This document shows, one piece after another, positions 8,573 to 16,854 of a DNA stretch of 64,000 bases. A model generated the notes under the pieces. That model saw only the letters and a list, made by a program, of their open reading frames with translations. It was not told where the DNA came from and made no database searches. This DNA is from an uncultured Bacteroides sp. (GTDB lineage Bacteria; Bacteroidota; Bacteroidia; Bacteroidales; Bacteroidaceae): contig CASEYC010000081.1 of assembly GCA_949292025.1 (NCBI GenBank), forward strand, positions 54,967-118,966, in the 5' to 3' direction. The position numbers and the translations under genes are program-made. The first letter of the stretch is position 1. Each line of letters opens with the position of its first letter.

Positions 8573-9466
8573 TCATTCTATTTGTTTACACAGGCGGTTC
8601 AGACGAAGTTTCCCGCTGCGGGGATCTGTTGATTTCAGGATGAGAGCCGCTCGGCCTACCATGAATTCTTCCGGAATAAGGCCCCAGTAGCGGGAGTCCA
8701 CCGAATTCATGCAGTTGTCTCCTCCCATGAAGTAATAGTTATGTTCGAAGCGGTAACCCGCCATCCGTCGGCCGCGCAGCCATGCGCCCCCATCGTGCCA
8801 AGTCAGACCGTCGTGCTGTTCCCATTCTATCAGTTTCCTATACAATAAGTAATGGATTCGGTTCATCGGGATGGAGTCGCCCTTCGCAGGAATATACATC
8901 GGGCCGAAGTCCCGGATGTTCCAGCCCAGGAGGCTGTCGAACGGGAGCGTGTAATATTGCTTGGCCGGTATATGGGCGGGATCAAACCGCATGATGCTCT
9001 TCTGCGATTCCACGTTTCCCACCGGGAGGCCGGTGTCCCCTATCTGATAGATGCCGTCCGCTATATACAGCGTGTCGCCCGGCTGGGCGATGCACCGCTT
9101 GATGTAGTACTTGTCCATCTGCATCTCCATCCGGTCCCAACGGTCCCACTTGGCATACGGGAAGTTGAACACCAGCACATCGTTGCGCCGTATCTCCCGC
9201 CAACCGGGTAGCCGCCGGATGTCCACCTCCTCGCCCCGCAGGGCGGCGAAGACGTCAAACAGCCGGGCACCCACCGTGGGCTTCCACACCAACACCACGT
9301 CGCCCCTTAGCAGGGTGGGGGCCATCGAGTCGCTGGGAATCAGGAAAGTGGCTATCAGGAGCACTTGTGCCGCCACGTAGCCCAGTGCCGCCACGGACAG
9401 TCCCCACAGGACGTTGACCCCGCGGTTGGCCCATTTCCGTATCCGCTCCCTGCGTGTTGCCTCCAT
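8573..9466 (-). CDS. lepB: Signal peptidase I
   Basis: A 297-residue S26 family signal peptidase with one N-terminal membrane segment (about residues 18-42). The catalytic serine is in IPSDSMAPTL (Ser47) and the catalytic lysine in YYIKRCIAQPGD (Lys123); the late box GGDNCMNSVDSRYWG is also present. It cleaves signal peptides on the periplasmic side of the inner membrane. Bacteroides usually carry housekeeping lepB genes elsewhere, so a copy embedded between a thiol lipoprotein (3 bp away) and a transglutaminase lipoprotein (7 bp away) may be dedicated to substrates of this locus; that is inference. Confidence 0.93.
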   Translation of the reverse strand: MEATRRERIRKWANRGVNVLWGLSVAALGYVAAQVLLIATFLIPSDSMAPTLLRGDVVLVWKPTVGARLFDVFAALRGEEVDIRRLPGWREIRRNDVLVFNFPYAKWDRWDRMEMQMDKYYIKRCIAQPGDTLYIADGIYQIGDTGLPVGNVESQKSIMRFDPAHIPAKQYYTLPFDSLLGWNIRDFGPMYIPAKGDSIPMNRIHYLLYRKLIEWEQHDGLTWHDGGAWLRGRRMAGYRFEHNYYFMGGDNCMNSVDSRYWGLIPEEFMVGRAALILKSTDPRSGKLRLNRLCKQIE

Positions 9467-9469
9467 TTT

Positions 9470-9976
9470 TTATTGCCTTTCTCCCGCTATCCGTTTCAGG
9501 TAGCTACGCTTGGTACTTTCGTCAGCTATGGGGTTGCCCGTCAGTACCACGCGGTTCTGTGTGTCCAGCAGCAGGTAGGTGTCCGCCGTGAATCCGTTCA
9601 GCTTGCCCATGCGGTTGTCCGTGTCGATGCACACCGGATAGTCAAAATCGTCTCCCTCCAGCAGGAATTGCAGTTCCTCCACATCCTTGGGATAGAGGTA
9701 GAACAGGAACATCGCCCGGTCCCGGTCCGGTGCGTCTGCCCCCTCCATCCACATCTTCCACCGGTCCAGATAGAGCTTGCATCCCATACAGTCTGTCGTG
9801 TCGGCATAGGCCACGATTTTCCACACAGGCCGAACGGTCTCAACGAATACCGTGTCCCGGCCCATGCGCGTGAATACGGCTTCCTCCGGGAATTTGATTT
9901 CTTTTCCGATGCCGTCCGCCTGTCTGCAAGAGGCAAACAACGCAAGTAGCAGGCAACCTATGATAATTTTGTTCAT
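9470..9976 (-). CDS. Thioredoxin-like lipoprotein with CMGC motif
   Basis: A 168-residue lipoprotein (lipobox LFASC, Cys about residue 17). The mature part has VRPVWKIVAYADTTDCMGCKL, a strand followed by a CxxC at the start of a helix as in thioredoxin-fold proteins, then FLFYLYP, FDYPVCIDTDN and a final LLLDTQNRVVLTGNPI strand pair as in TlpA-like proteins. The cis-proline region appears as FDYPV. It probably sits in the periplasmic face of a membrane and takes part in thiol redox chemistry; this is inference from fold. A similar but distinct gene lies in the same operon at 12447-12926. Confidence 0.7.
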   Translation of the reverse strand: MNKIIIGCLLLALFASCRQADGIGKEIKFPEEAVFTRMGRDTVFVETVRPVWKIVAYADTTDCMGCKLYLDRWKMWMEGADAPDRDRAMFLFYLYPKDVEELQFLLEGDDFDYPVCIDTDNRMGKLNGFTADTYLLLDTQNRVVLTGNPIADESTKRSYLKRIAGERQ

Positions 9977-10000
9977 GATCTCTTCCTGTTTTAATTATAA

Positions 10001-10139
10001 GAATGTCCGCAATCGGCCATTCAGCTACAAGTTACGAGCTACAAGCTACAAGTAGGCTGCGCTCTGAGTCTTGTAAGTAACTTTACTCGTCACTCGTAGC
10101 TTGTAGCTCGTCGCTGAATAGGAGCTTTGCGGATATTCA
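10001..10139. repeat. Long imperfect inverted repeat inside operon
   Basis: The left arm begins GAATGTCCGCAA and continues ATTCAGCTACAAG; the right arm read backwards begins GAATATCCGCAA and continues ATTCAGCGACGAG. The arms are about 55 bp and are themselves made of 11 bp-spaced GCTACAAG/GAGCTACAAG words. They fill nearly the whole gap between two leftward genes and could form a long RNA hairpin splitting the operon. Confidence 0.8.
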
Positions 10140-10144
10140 GTTAA

Positions 10145-12433
10145 TTATTTGTTTCTTGTCACCCGGAACTCACACTGTGCCGTGCCCAGCAGTCCTTGCC
10201 CGTCCGTGCCTTCCACCACCCCGATAAAACCGGTGTTGATGTCCGAGCAGTAGAATTCCACTTCTGCTTCCCCGTTTTCGTCGGTTTCCAGATTGGGCAA
10301 CCACAACAGCGTGTTACGGGCATCGGGAAAGGAACTTAGCCTCTCCCATTCATCGGGCTGGTAGAACTCGCGCTTGCCGTAATAGCCTTTGGTGCGGTAG
10401 ATGTTGTTCATGCGGAGAAGTTCTTCTTCGGTAAATTCCGGCCCATCGTATGTAATGAATTGGATATCTGTCACAATCCATACCCCATCTGGACCTACGG
10501 GTTCATACTTTATAAGCTCATAATTTTCTCCAATAACAGGTGCTGTTCTCTCTCCCTTATATGGGCAACATGCCGGATGATGTGAATACCCCATGTAATC
10601 GTTCAAATAACGAGGCTTTTGACATTGACAGACCCATGCTCCATTCAAATCAGCCTGCGCCAAAGAGTCCAGTCTCCCTATGAATTTATCACGGAACACT
10701 CGCACCTTGTCCGCATTCACCGTCACCTCCGACAAAAGAATGCTGCCGTCAACATTGAGTATGGGATGCACCTCTCTTTCGACTTGACGCTTGGGTTGCA
10801 TGTAGGTATGATACATCCGGCGGGATTTGCGCAAACTATCTGCCTGTCCGAACAGTTTCTCAAAAGCAACGGACGGCTTATAGTCATCCTTGTCCAACAG
10901 AGGCTTGACGTACACATAGCCGCCCCGCAGCCTTTCCATCTGTTCGGTCGGTATGATAAACCTCCCCAACGTGTCGGTCAGCAGCATCTCCGTGTTTCCT
11001 TCGGAGCCGAACACTTGCACGACCTGTTCCGTACCAGCCACTTCTTTCTTTCCTTTCTTGGTCCCGATGGTCTGCACACCGTTGATTTCATCGGACAGGA
11101 ACACCGATGCGTCTGTTTCCGTGTTTCGCTCTTTCCAAACATACCGTCGCCAGCCTTGCGTCAGCAGCAGCAAGTCCAATGCCTCCAGCCGGTCTTTGTT
11201 CTTGTCGTCGAAATAATACGCCGGATTGTGGATGTTTCCCCGGATTTCCGTGGACAGGAAGCAGTAGGACAATAAATTTTCCGGTGCCCCCTCGTTAAGG
11301 TATGCCTTGTCGAATACGCTCAGCCCCAGATTGGCCTGTACCGGGTGACCCTCCTCATCCGTCACCCGCACTTTCAGCGTCCCTTTCTCCCGTATCCAAT
11401 AGTGGTCCTTGCCCGGCTTCACCTCGATGTACAGCTTCTTCTGCGGATGCACGTACACCAGGCGTTCCGCTACGGGATGCAAGGCCTCGTCATAGAGGGT
11501 GAACTCCGCAATGCCTTGCTGCATAAAAGTTTCCACCGGCATGCGCATCCGCAGGGTGCCGTGCAGAGTGGCTTCCGCCGTGCAGCAGGTCATGCCCCGC
11601 ATTCGTCCCACCAGCCGCACCGTGCGCGGAGCATCGGTCTCCGGCTGGGACAATAGGAAGTCCAGATATTCCGCCGTCTGCTTGCCTAGGCGGAGCGTCA
11701 AGCCCGCGCTCCGTATCCTGCAGAAGGGAAATTCCCGACCGTCATTCAATACGGCTTTGTAGGAAGCCCCCTTATGCGGGGTCAGGAAGAAGAAGCCCAT
11801 GCCGTCGTGCAGGGACGCCAACCGTGCTACTACTTGACCGTTTTCCTCCAATATGCCTTCCACGGACACAGTCATTCCTCGCCCATCTGTGGCTTTGAAG
11901 GCCACCTTCGAGGCAAGGCCGTCCACCAGCTCCCCGCCCTCCGGGAAGAACTGGAGTCGGATTACTGTGTCGGCATTTTGGACTGTATCCGTGGCAGCCA
12001 GCTTGTCCTGAATGTCCTTCACCACCCGTATCACCTTGGGATAGACGGGCATCACCGTGTCGCTCAGAAAGGAGAAGCGCGTGTAGGCATGGATGCGGTA
12101 GTCGCCCGGGCGTAGGTTCTTGTCCACATAGATGTGTCCCTCGGCTGTTCCGCCGTGCATCGGGTATTTCTCCTGCCACACGAGGCTGTCCCGTCCGTCC
12201 AACATCTCCACAAACAGGGTGCGGCTTTTGTCTGATAAGGCCAAGGTCTGCGCATCGAAGGCATACGACTTGAACCACAGGTCTTCCCCTGCCTCATACA
12301 CCCCTTTGCTGGTCTGTAGGTACACTGTCTCGCGCAGGCCGTTGTAGTCCTGCGGGACGGAGTCGGTAGGAGCTTGTGCACGGAGGAACGCGCCGGGCAG
12401 ACAGCATAGAATAAAGCTGATTATCTTGTTCAC
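10145..12433 (-). CDS. MG2-domain (alpha-2-macroglobulin-like) secreted protein
   Basis: A 762-residue exported protein starting at GTG (position 12433) with a signal peptide ending near FLRAQ. The N-terminal ETVYLQTSKGVYEAGEDLWFKSYAFD segment (given here only as a landmark, residues about 36-62) is a typical MG2 beta-sandwich opening found in many large Bacteroidetes envelope proteins, and is followed by a second such domain with YPKVIRVV. The C-terminal half has a CQCQ motif near residue 605 and a final macroglobulin-type block LLWLPNLETDENGEAEVEF. No thioester motif is visible. Function unknown; it may be a scaffold or protease-related envelope protein. It lies 13 bp after the thiol lipoprotein gene. 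Confidence 0.7.
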   Translation of the reverse strand: MNKIISFILCCLPGAFLRAQAPTDSVPQDYNGLRETVYLQTSKGVYEAGEDLWFKSYAFDAQTLALSDKSRTLFVEMLDGRDSLVWQEKYPMHGGTAEGHIYVDKNLRPGDYRIHAYTRFSFLSDTVMPVYPKVIRVVKDIQDKLAATDTVQNADTVIRLQFFPEGGELVDGLASKVAFKATDGRGMTVSVEGILEENGQVVARLASLHDGMGFFFLTPHKGASYKAVLNDGREFPFCRIRSAGLTLRLGKQTAEYLDFLLSQPETDAPRTVRLVGRMRGMTCCTAEATLHGTLRMRMPVETFMQQGIAEFTLYDEALHPVAERLVYVHPQKKLYIEVKPGKDHYWIREKGTLKVRVTDEEGHPVQANLGLSVFDKAYLNEGAPENLLSYCFLSTEIRGNIHNPAYYFDDKNKDRLEALDLLLLTQGWRRYVWKERNTETDASVFLSDEINGVQTIGTKKGKKEVAGTEQVVQVFGSEGNTEMLLTDTLGRFIIPTEQMERLRGGYVYVKPLLDKDDYKPSVAFEKLFGQADSLRKSRRMYHTYMQPKRQVEREVHPILNVDGSILLSEVTVNADKVRVFRDKFIGRLDSLAQADLNGAWVCQCQKPRYLNDYMGYSHHPACCPYKGERTAPVIGENYELIKYEPVGPDGVWIVTDIQFITYDGPEFTEEELLRMNNIYRTKGYYGKREFYQPDEWERLSSFPDARNTLLWLPNLETDENGEAEVEFYCSDINTGFIGVVEGTDGQGLLGTAQCEFRVTRNK

Positions 12434-12446
12434 GGCAAATGTCTGA

Positions 12447-12926
12447 TTAGTTCTTGTTGTCTTTGAGATGTCGCTTCAGTTGCTGGAATATCACCGTCTG
12501 AGGCGATTGGAACGTATGTTCGGCAATTTGTCCCTCTTTCAACTGAATGACACAAGGATAGATGGAGTTGTTGGTCGGCACCACAAACTGATTGTCCCGG
12601 TCCACGTAGATGTTCGGATGGTCTTTTATTGTGATGCCGGTCTTTTGCTGGAAGATTTTCAAGGATGACAGATTGGTTAGGACATAGAATATCTTGGGGT
12701 TCTCCACGTTCTGTTGCATGAAATACTCCCCGTCCTGGATGCAGCCGTGACAACCCAGGCCTGGCAGTATTACAATCCAGTCATATAATCGGGTATCAAT
12801 CTTAAGAGCATCCAAGGCACTGGTCAGTGATTCCATTTCCAAATTTTCTGCATTTCTATTGCATGAAGCAAGCAACAGGGCAAAAATTAAAAGTGCTATA
12901 GCTTTTGCAATCTTTCTCATATCCAT
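12447..12926 (-). CDS. Thiol-disulfide lipoprotein with CHGC motif
   Basis: A 159-residue lipoprotein (lipobox LLASC, Cys at residue 22). The mature domain has RLYDWIVILPGLGCHGCIQDG, a strand followed by CxxC at a helix start, then a PKIFYVLTNLSS strand, DRDNQFVVPTNNSIYPCVIQL and a final amphipathic helix. This is a thioredoxin-like arrangement with an extra cysteine. It lies only 3 bp after the DUF4221-like gene and 13 bp before the MG2 gene. Redox action on the cysteine-rich peptide encoded nearby is an attractive but untested idea. Confidence 0.68.
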   Translation of the reverse strand: MDMRKIAKAIALLIFALLLASCNRNAENLEMESLTSALDALKIDTRLYDWIVILPGLGCHGCIQDGEYFMQQNVENPKIFYVLTNLSSLKIFQQKTGITIKDHPNIYVDRDNQFVVPTNNSIYPCVIQLKEGQIAEHTFQSPQTVIFQQLKRHLKDNKN

Positions 12927-12929
12927 AGA

Positions 12930-14120
12930 TTAATTAATGGCCTCTGGACACCAGACCTTTAGAGTCAGGTAGTCCTCATTGATACCTATATCTCCAATAT
13001 ATTCAATATTCAATCCTTCTTGAGTAACAAACGCATTGGTCCAATTCCATTCCTTACCGGTTCCAAGAGTCGTCTCTCCCAAGTAATTGAACTGCCCATC
13101 CATCATGATGACCACTATAGGTTTTTCTTCTTTAACGGTTTTGATAGTTGCATTAGGCAGCCCACGCAGCAAGAACCGGTAATAGAGCTTCCTGTAAGGG
13201 TCATAAAGAACTGCTCCATACATATCTTCTTTCATATAATTTTCCACAACCAATTCGTCCGGAGTCTTTTTGACATCGCCGTAATCTATAGAATGAATAG
13301 TACTAGCCACGTTGCTTCCACCATATACTGCTCTTGTTTCATCTTCGTCCCACCGGGTCACATACAAATTATGGGAAGCCGGGAAACTGAATACAAGTTC
13401 CTTTTCAGGAGACAAAGTTGAAAATACCTGAGTGGGCAACCCTCCTTCCCAATTTGCATCATTGCCATATATCTCTTTCGGATACGTATGATGGAAATCC
13501 ACTTGGTTCGTAGCTGTATTTATGTAGGCACTGATTTTAAACCGGTCAATGTTCTCTGCCGGAACGGACAATACTGCTTGCCCCGTCAATATCAGTGTTG
13601 AACCGACCTCGATAAATGGGGTCACGGTGCTCATCAGATATTGCGGATAATAATTGGGCCAGTCCGGTTCTTTGGAAACCCCGGTCAATGGGATATGAGC
13701 TTTCACCTCCCCGCGAGCGTTTGCCAATTCCACTTGAACCATCGGCATATTATAAATGTAGATGGAGTCTGCGTTCTTGATGTAATAGCCGGACACCCTC
13801 AATATTGCGTTAGGGCCTTCCTTATTGTAGGCTATTTTTTGGACATAGGTCGTGTCCTCATAGTTATAGAAATAAATGGCATTTTTATAGGGATTCAGTA
13901 ATGTCAGAAACCTCTTGCCTAACGAATCATTCCACACCTGCATAAAGGGAGGCTTCGGTGCAGTCTCTGCATCCAAATAAAAATTTTTTTCACCCTTTTC
14001 CACCAATTGGTAGGTAGCAGTGAGTTTTCCCTCTTTCTCATTGGTGACTTTTACCTCTCTATTCCGGCAGGAAGCCAACACTAGTATGAGCAAAGTAGTA
14101 AAGATAATCGTATGTTTCAT
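12930..14120 (-). CDS. DUF4221-like beta-propeller lipoprotein
   Basis: A 396-residue lipoprotein when started at position 14120 (MKHTIIFTTLL, lipobox VLASC). The more distal upstream start lacks a signal-like N-terminus and overlaps a promoter element. The body is rich in blade-like strands (AIYFYNYEDTTYVQKI, SIYIYNMPMVQVELANARG, HNLYVTRWDEDETRAVYGG, GQFNYLGETTLGTGK) as in the DUF4221/6-bladed propeller lipoproteins that accompany NVEALA peptides in Bacteroidales. Probably surface or periplasmic; ligand unknown. The family name is from memory of the pattern and should be confirmed by profile search. Confidence 0.65.
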   Translation of the reverse strand: MKHTIIFTTLLILVLASCRNREVKVTNEKEGKLTATYQLVEKGEKNFYLDAETAPKPPFMQVWNDSLGKRFLTLLNPYKNAIYFYNYEDTTYVQKIAYNKEGPNAILRVSGYYIKNADSIYIYNMPMVQVELANARGEVKAHIPLTGVSKEPDWPNYYPQYLMSTVTPFIEVGSTLILTGQAVLSVPAENIDRFKISAYINTATNQVDFHHTYPKEIYGNDANWEGGLPTQVFSTLSPEKELVFSFPASHNLYVTRWDEDETRAVYGGSNVASTIHSIDYGDVKKTPDELVVENYMKEDMYGAVLYDPYRKLYYRFLLRGLPNATIKTVKEEKPIVVIMMDGQFNYLGETTLGTGKEWNWTNAFVTQEGLNIEYIGDIGINEDYLTLKVWCPEAIN

Positions 14121-14155
14121 TTTTATGCAAATAAAGGAACTGTATGATAGGTGTG

Positions 14156-14163
14156 CAAATGTA
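14156..14163 (-). promoter_or_regulatory. -7 element upstream of DUF4221-like gene
   Basis: TACATTTG on the minus strand, 36 bp upstream of the chosen start codon. It could give this part of the operon an internal promoter. Confidence 0.45.
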
Positions 14164-14217
14164 GGAATTTTATGACAATGCACATAGCCTAAGATACAGT
14201 TCCTGTTGTTTTAGTCA

Positions 14218-14463
14218 TCACATTTCATAGGGGTCACACTCTCTATAGCCAACAGCAAATACGCATATTTGACTTAATTTCAAGCATTTCCCACTTGCGG
14301 AATAATCCTTAGAAGGATGACATTCCGCATTCGCTTCCGTTGCATTGACCAACTCCGTCAGCGACACGTTCTGTGACTCTTCGCTCGTGCCCATATTGGC
14401 ATTCACGAGCATGGCGGCCCCCAACAGGGCGGCTGCGCCAAACAATTTAATTTTCAACTGCAT
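14218..14463 (-). CDS. NVEALA-like small secreted four-cysteine peptide
   Basis: An 81-residue precursor. Residues 1-22 form a signal peptide (Lys3/Lys5, then alanine/leucine-rich core). Residues 24-47 form an acidic, cysteine-free leader containing NVSLTELVNATEANAE, which resembles the N-V-E-A-L-A leader motif of the Bacteroidetes NVEALA family. The remaining 34 residues hold exactly four cysteines (48, 60, 67, 76), enough for two disulfides. It sits between an O-antigen-ligase-like gene and a DUF4221-like lipoprotein. The role of NVEALA peptides is not established; a processed extracellular signal or toxin is possible. The leader resemblance is imperfect, so family assignment is moderate. 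Confidence 0.65.
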   Translation of the reverse strand: MQLKIKLFGAAALLGAAMLVNANMGTSEESQNVSLTELVNATEANAECHPSKDYSASGKCLKLSQICVFAVGYRECDPYEM

Positions 14464-14507
14464 AATGTTTTATTTATTAAGTTATTAAACATATCCCGTT
14501 CGTAACG

Positions 14508-16298
14508 TTACTCCCGGGTTTTATTTCGCTTTATCAATTCTTTCATTTCCGCTTGAATCTCATCAATGGCGGTCGATTCCACCTTCACCTTTTGGTTCAA
14601 CAGTTCTTCCGCCGTGGCTACTGCCTTGGCCTGTTGGCCTGTATCTTCATAGAGTTTGGCCAACAGATACTTGGGGTAAAAGCGGTGGGGAATCATATAC
14701 CACGCCTGCAGGTAGGCTTGCTCGGCTTCCGCCGATTGCCCCAAACGCTTATAGCAGTCTCCCAAGGTCGTGTAGACTATCGTGTTGGGATAACAATTCC
14801 TTGCCTCCAGCAGGATGTCTATCGCGCGCTTGTCATCACCGTTCCGCTCCAGTGTCTTGCCGTAGTACGTCAGGAAATCGCCATGACCGTGCAGCCACGG
14901 ATACGCCTGTGCACACCGTCCGACTGCCTCCGCGTAGTTGCCCGCCCGATAATCCGCGTAGGAGCGGCTCCACTCCTGCCATGCCCGGCGGTAAGGCATC
15001 ATGCGGCTCATGCCGATTGCCAGCAACGCCGTCAGGCAAGCCGCCATCATACCTTTGGGCACCCACATCCGTTTTCCCAAAGGCAACTGGATGCCTCGTT
15101 CGTCCATGGTAGCCAATGCCGTCAGGCAACAGACCCACACGGCCTTAATAGGCAACACTTGCGATGGATAGGAGAACATGGCAAACACGGCAATGGACAG
15201 CACGCTTGCCAAGGCCGTCCGAGCCTCTGTACTATATGTCCGGTATTTGCCCCGGAAAGCTGTAAGGAACATGCCGGTCATCACCAGCAAGTCCACCACG
15301 CCTGTTTCTATCAACATCTGCAAGCCCTCGTTGAAGCAGTAGCCCGTATCGCCGGCCAGCATTTCTTCGGTAGGGTCGGAGTGCGAGCGGAAATATTCGG
15401 CCTGCCGGTCCATATAGCGGGTACGGAAGCCGTCGAAGCCGATGCCCAGCCAAGGTTGTTCCTGCACCATGCCTGCCGCCACCTTCCACACCAGCCACCG
15501 TCCGTCCGCCGAAGCGGCCTTCAGATGATACAATCCCACCGCGGCACACACGATGCCCGCCACCAGCAGTCCGCCCAGTGCCAGCCGCACAGACAAACGT
15601 CGCGACTGCCACCAATCCAGCCAGCCAAAACGACCGGCCAAGAGGAAGGCCGAACCCGCCAACCCCGCCAACCAGGCCGCCCGCGACTGCGAACCGGCCA
15701 AGGCCAGGCACATCAGCACGACAGACACAGCCATCAGCCGACGCACGCCCCGCCTCTCCGCGCAGAGCCAGCCGCCCACAGCCAAAGGCAAGGCCGCCGC
15801 CAGGAAACCGGCGTAAGGACCGGGGTTGAAAAAACTGCCAGTCATGGGAAATCCGGTGGCGGACGAGAGCAGCCCCCACAGCTGCAGGTTGCCCTGCACG
15901 GCCTGCACAGCCGCGCCCAACCCCACCGCCAGCCAGACGACACGGAAAGCCTCCGCCAGCAACTGACGCAGGCAGACGTACAACAGGCACAATCCCGTCC
16001 ACTCGAAGAAGCGGACGGACAATGGCACGTGCGTAAGCCAGACATTGGCCAATACCCCAATCACGCCCAACGCCACCGCCCCATCCAACGGGCGGATAAA
16101 GGCCGGACGCTTCGGACGCCCTAACCAGCCGATGACAGCAACTCCTCCCACCACACACAGCGCATAAGCAAAGAAGAATGACTTGCCCGCGATGCTTCCC
16201 TGCACCAACTCCGCGGAAGACACGGAAGGCAACAGGAACAACAGACAGGCGGCAGGCACGGTCATCAACAAGCTGCATTTGTCCGGCTTACACAACAT
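14508..16298 (-). CDS. O-antigen ligase-like membrane protein with C-terminal TPRs
   Basis: A 596-residue polytopic membrane protein with about ten hydrophobic segments in residues 10-430. A large periplasmic loop contains QEQPWLGIGFDGFRTRYMDRQ, the Wzy_C/O-antigen-ligase pattern in which W/LG.G...F precedes an Arg-rich stretch. The C-terminal 150 residues are tetratricopeptide repeats (for example NYAEAVGRCAQAYPWLHGHG and AIDILLEARNCYPNTIVYTTLG). The family transfers or polymerises glycans at the inner membrane. Here the gene is 10 bp after a DUF3244 gene and 44 bp before the peptide gene rather than in a polysaccharide cluster, so its acceptor may be unusual, possibly a protein or the peptide. 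Confidence 0.75.
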   Translation of the reverse strand: MLCKPDKCSLLMTVPAACLLFLLPSVSSAELVQGSIAGKSFFFAYALCVVGGVAVIGWLGRPKRPAFIRPLDGAVALGVIGVLANVWLTHVPLSVRFFEWTGLCLLYVCLRQLLAEAFRVVWLAVGLGAAVQAVQGNLQLWGLLSSATGFPMTGSFFNPGPYAGFLAAALPLAVGGWLCAERRGVRRLMAVSVVLMCLALAGSQSRAAWLAGLAGSAFLLAGRFGWLDWWQSRRLSVRLALGGLLVAGIVCAAVGLYHLKAASADGRWLVWKVAAGMVQEQPWLGIGFDGFRTRYMDRQAEYFRSHSDPTEEMLAGDTGYCFNEGLQMLIETGVVDLLVMTGMFLTAFRGKYRTYSTEARTALASVLSIAVFAMFSYPSQVLPIKAVWVCCLTALATMDERGIQLPLGKRMWVPKGMMAACLTALLAIGMSRMMPYRRAWQEWSRSYADYRAGNYAEAVGRCAQAYPWLHGHGDFLTYYGKTLERNGDDKRAIDILLEARNCYPNTIVYTTLGDCYKRLGQSAEAEQAYLQAWYMIPHRFYPKYLLAKLYEDTGQQAKAVATAEELLNQKVKVESTAIDEIQAEMKELIKRNKTRE

Positions 16299-16308
16299 GG
16301 TTTAAGGC

Positions 16309-16686
16309 TTACAGGGTAAATTCACCTACATACCACCCCGTTTCCGTCTCTATCAACAAGGTCAGCGTGCCTTTGGGGTGTCCGTCCAAGGTGAAGGTGT
16401 AGCTGCCAGACAGGCTGCTTTCTTCGGCATCAAACCACACACGGCCGTGTGCATCAGCCACTGTAATCCGCACGTTCTCCAACGCCTTGTCTGCATAAAT
16501 GCAGAGCGTGTTGCCGTCCACCGTGGCGGTTGGAATCATAGAGGGAGAACGATAATCTTTATCCCACCAATCTTCATGGTCAGAAGCATGAAGGACTATC
16601 TCTTCCTTTTCAAATTCAAGAGCCCTTGCATAGGTTGTACAAAGCAACAGGCCGAATAATACCATTAATACAAGTCTTGGTCTCAT
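16309..16686 (-). CDS. DUF3244-like secreted protein
   Basis: A 125-residue exported protein starting MRPRLVLMVLFG with a signal peptide ending near TYARA. The mature part is a single small beta sandwich (IPTATVDGNTLCIYADKALENVRITV...GSYTFTL...LTLLIETETGWYVGEFTL is the strand order, abridged), typical of DUF3244, which resembles a fibronectin/C-terminal sorting-type sandwich. It is the first gene downstream of a -7 promoter and of a cluster of GTATGC hexamers, so it leads the peptide operon. An upstream TTG start nine bases earlier is less likely. Function unknown. Confidence 0.7.
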   Translation of the reverse strand: MRPRLVLMVLFGLLLCTTYARALEFEKEEIVLHASDHEDWWDKDYRSPSMIPTATVDGNTLCIYADKALENVRITVADAHGRVWFDAEESSLSGSYTFTLDGHPKGTLTLLIETETGWYVGEFTL

Positions 16687-16714
16687 AATGTGCAAGTGTA
16701 TTCTTTTGTTGCTG

Positions 16715-16722
16715 CAAAGTTA
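16715..16722 (-). promoter_or_regulatory. -7 element of the peptide operon
   Basis: TAACTTTG on the minus strand, 29 bp upstream of the DUF3244-like start; matches TAnnTTTG. It would drive the leftward operon 16686 to 7051. Confidence 0.6.
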
Positions 16723-16729
16723 GCGACAA

Positions 16730-16822
16730 GTATGCAAAAGCCCTTATATCTTTCCAAGAAATGTGTATGCCGATTTGTATGCGGCACCCCTTTTGTGCAT
16801 ACCCTACGGCCTGATTGCATAC
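16730..16822. promoter_or_regulatory. Cluster of five GTATGC hexamers (candidate operator)
   Basis: GTATGC occurs at 16730, 16765 and 16777 in forward orientation and as GCATAC at 16797 and 16817. The two central elements extend to a perfect TTTGTATGC/GCATACAAA pair (16774-16782 and 16817-16825). All five lie 8-100 bp upstream of the peptide operon -7 element and directly downstream of the gene for a membrane-bound HTH regulator, which makes them a candidate binding region for it. Confidence 0.5.
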
Positions 16823-16854
16823 AAACAGGCATGCATTTTTTCAAAGCAGGAGCA

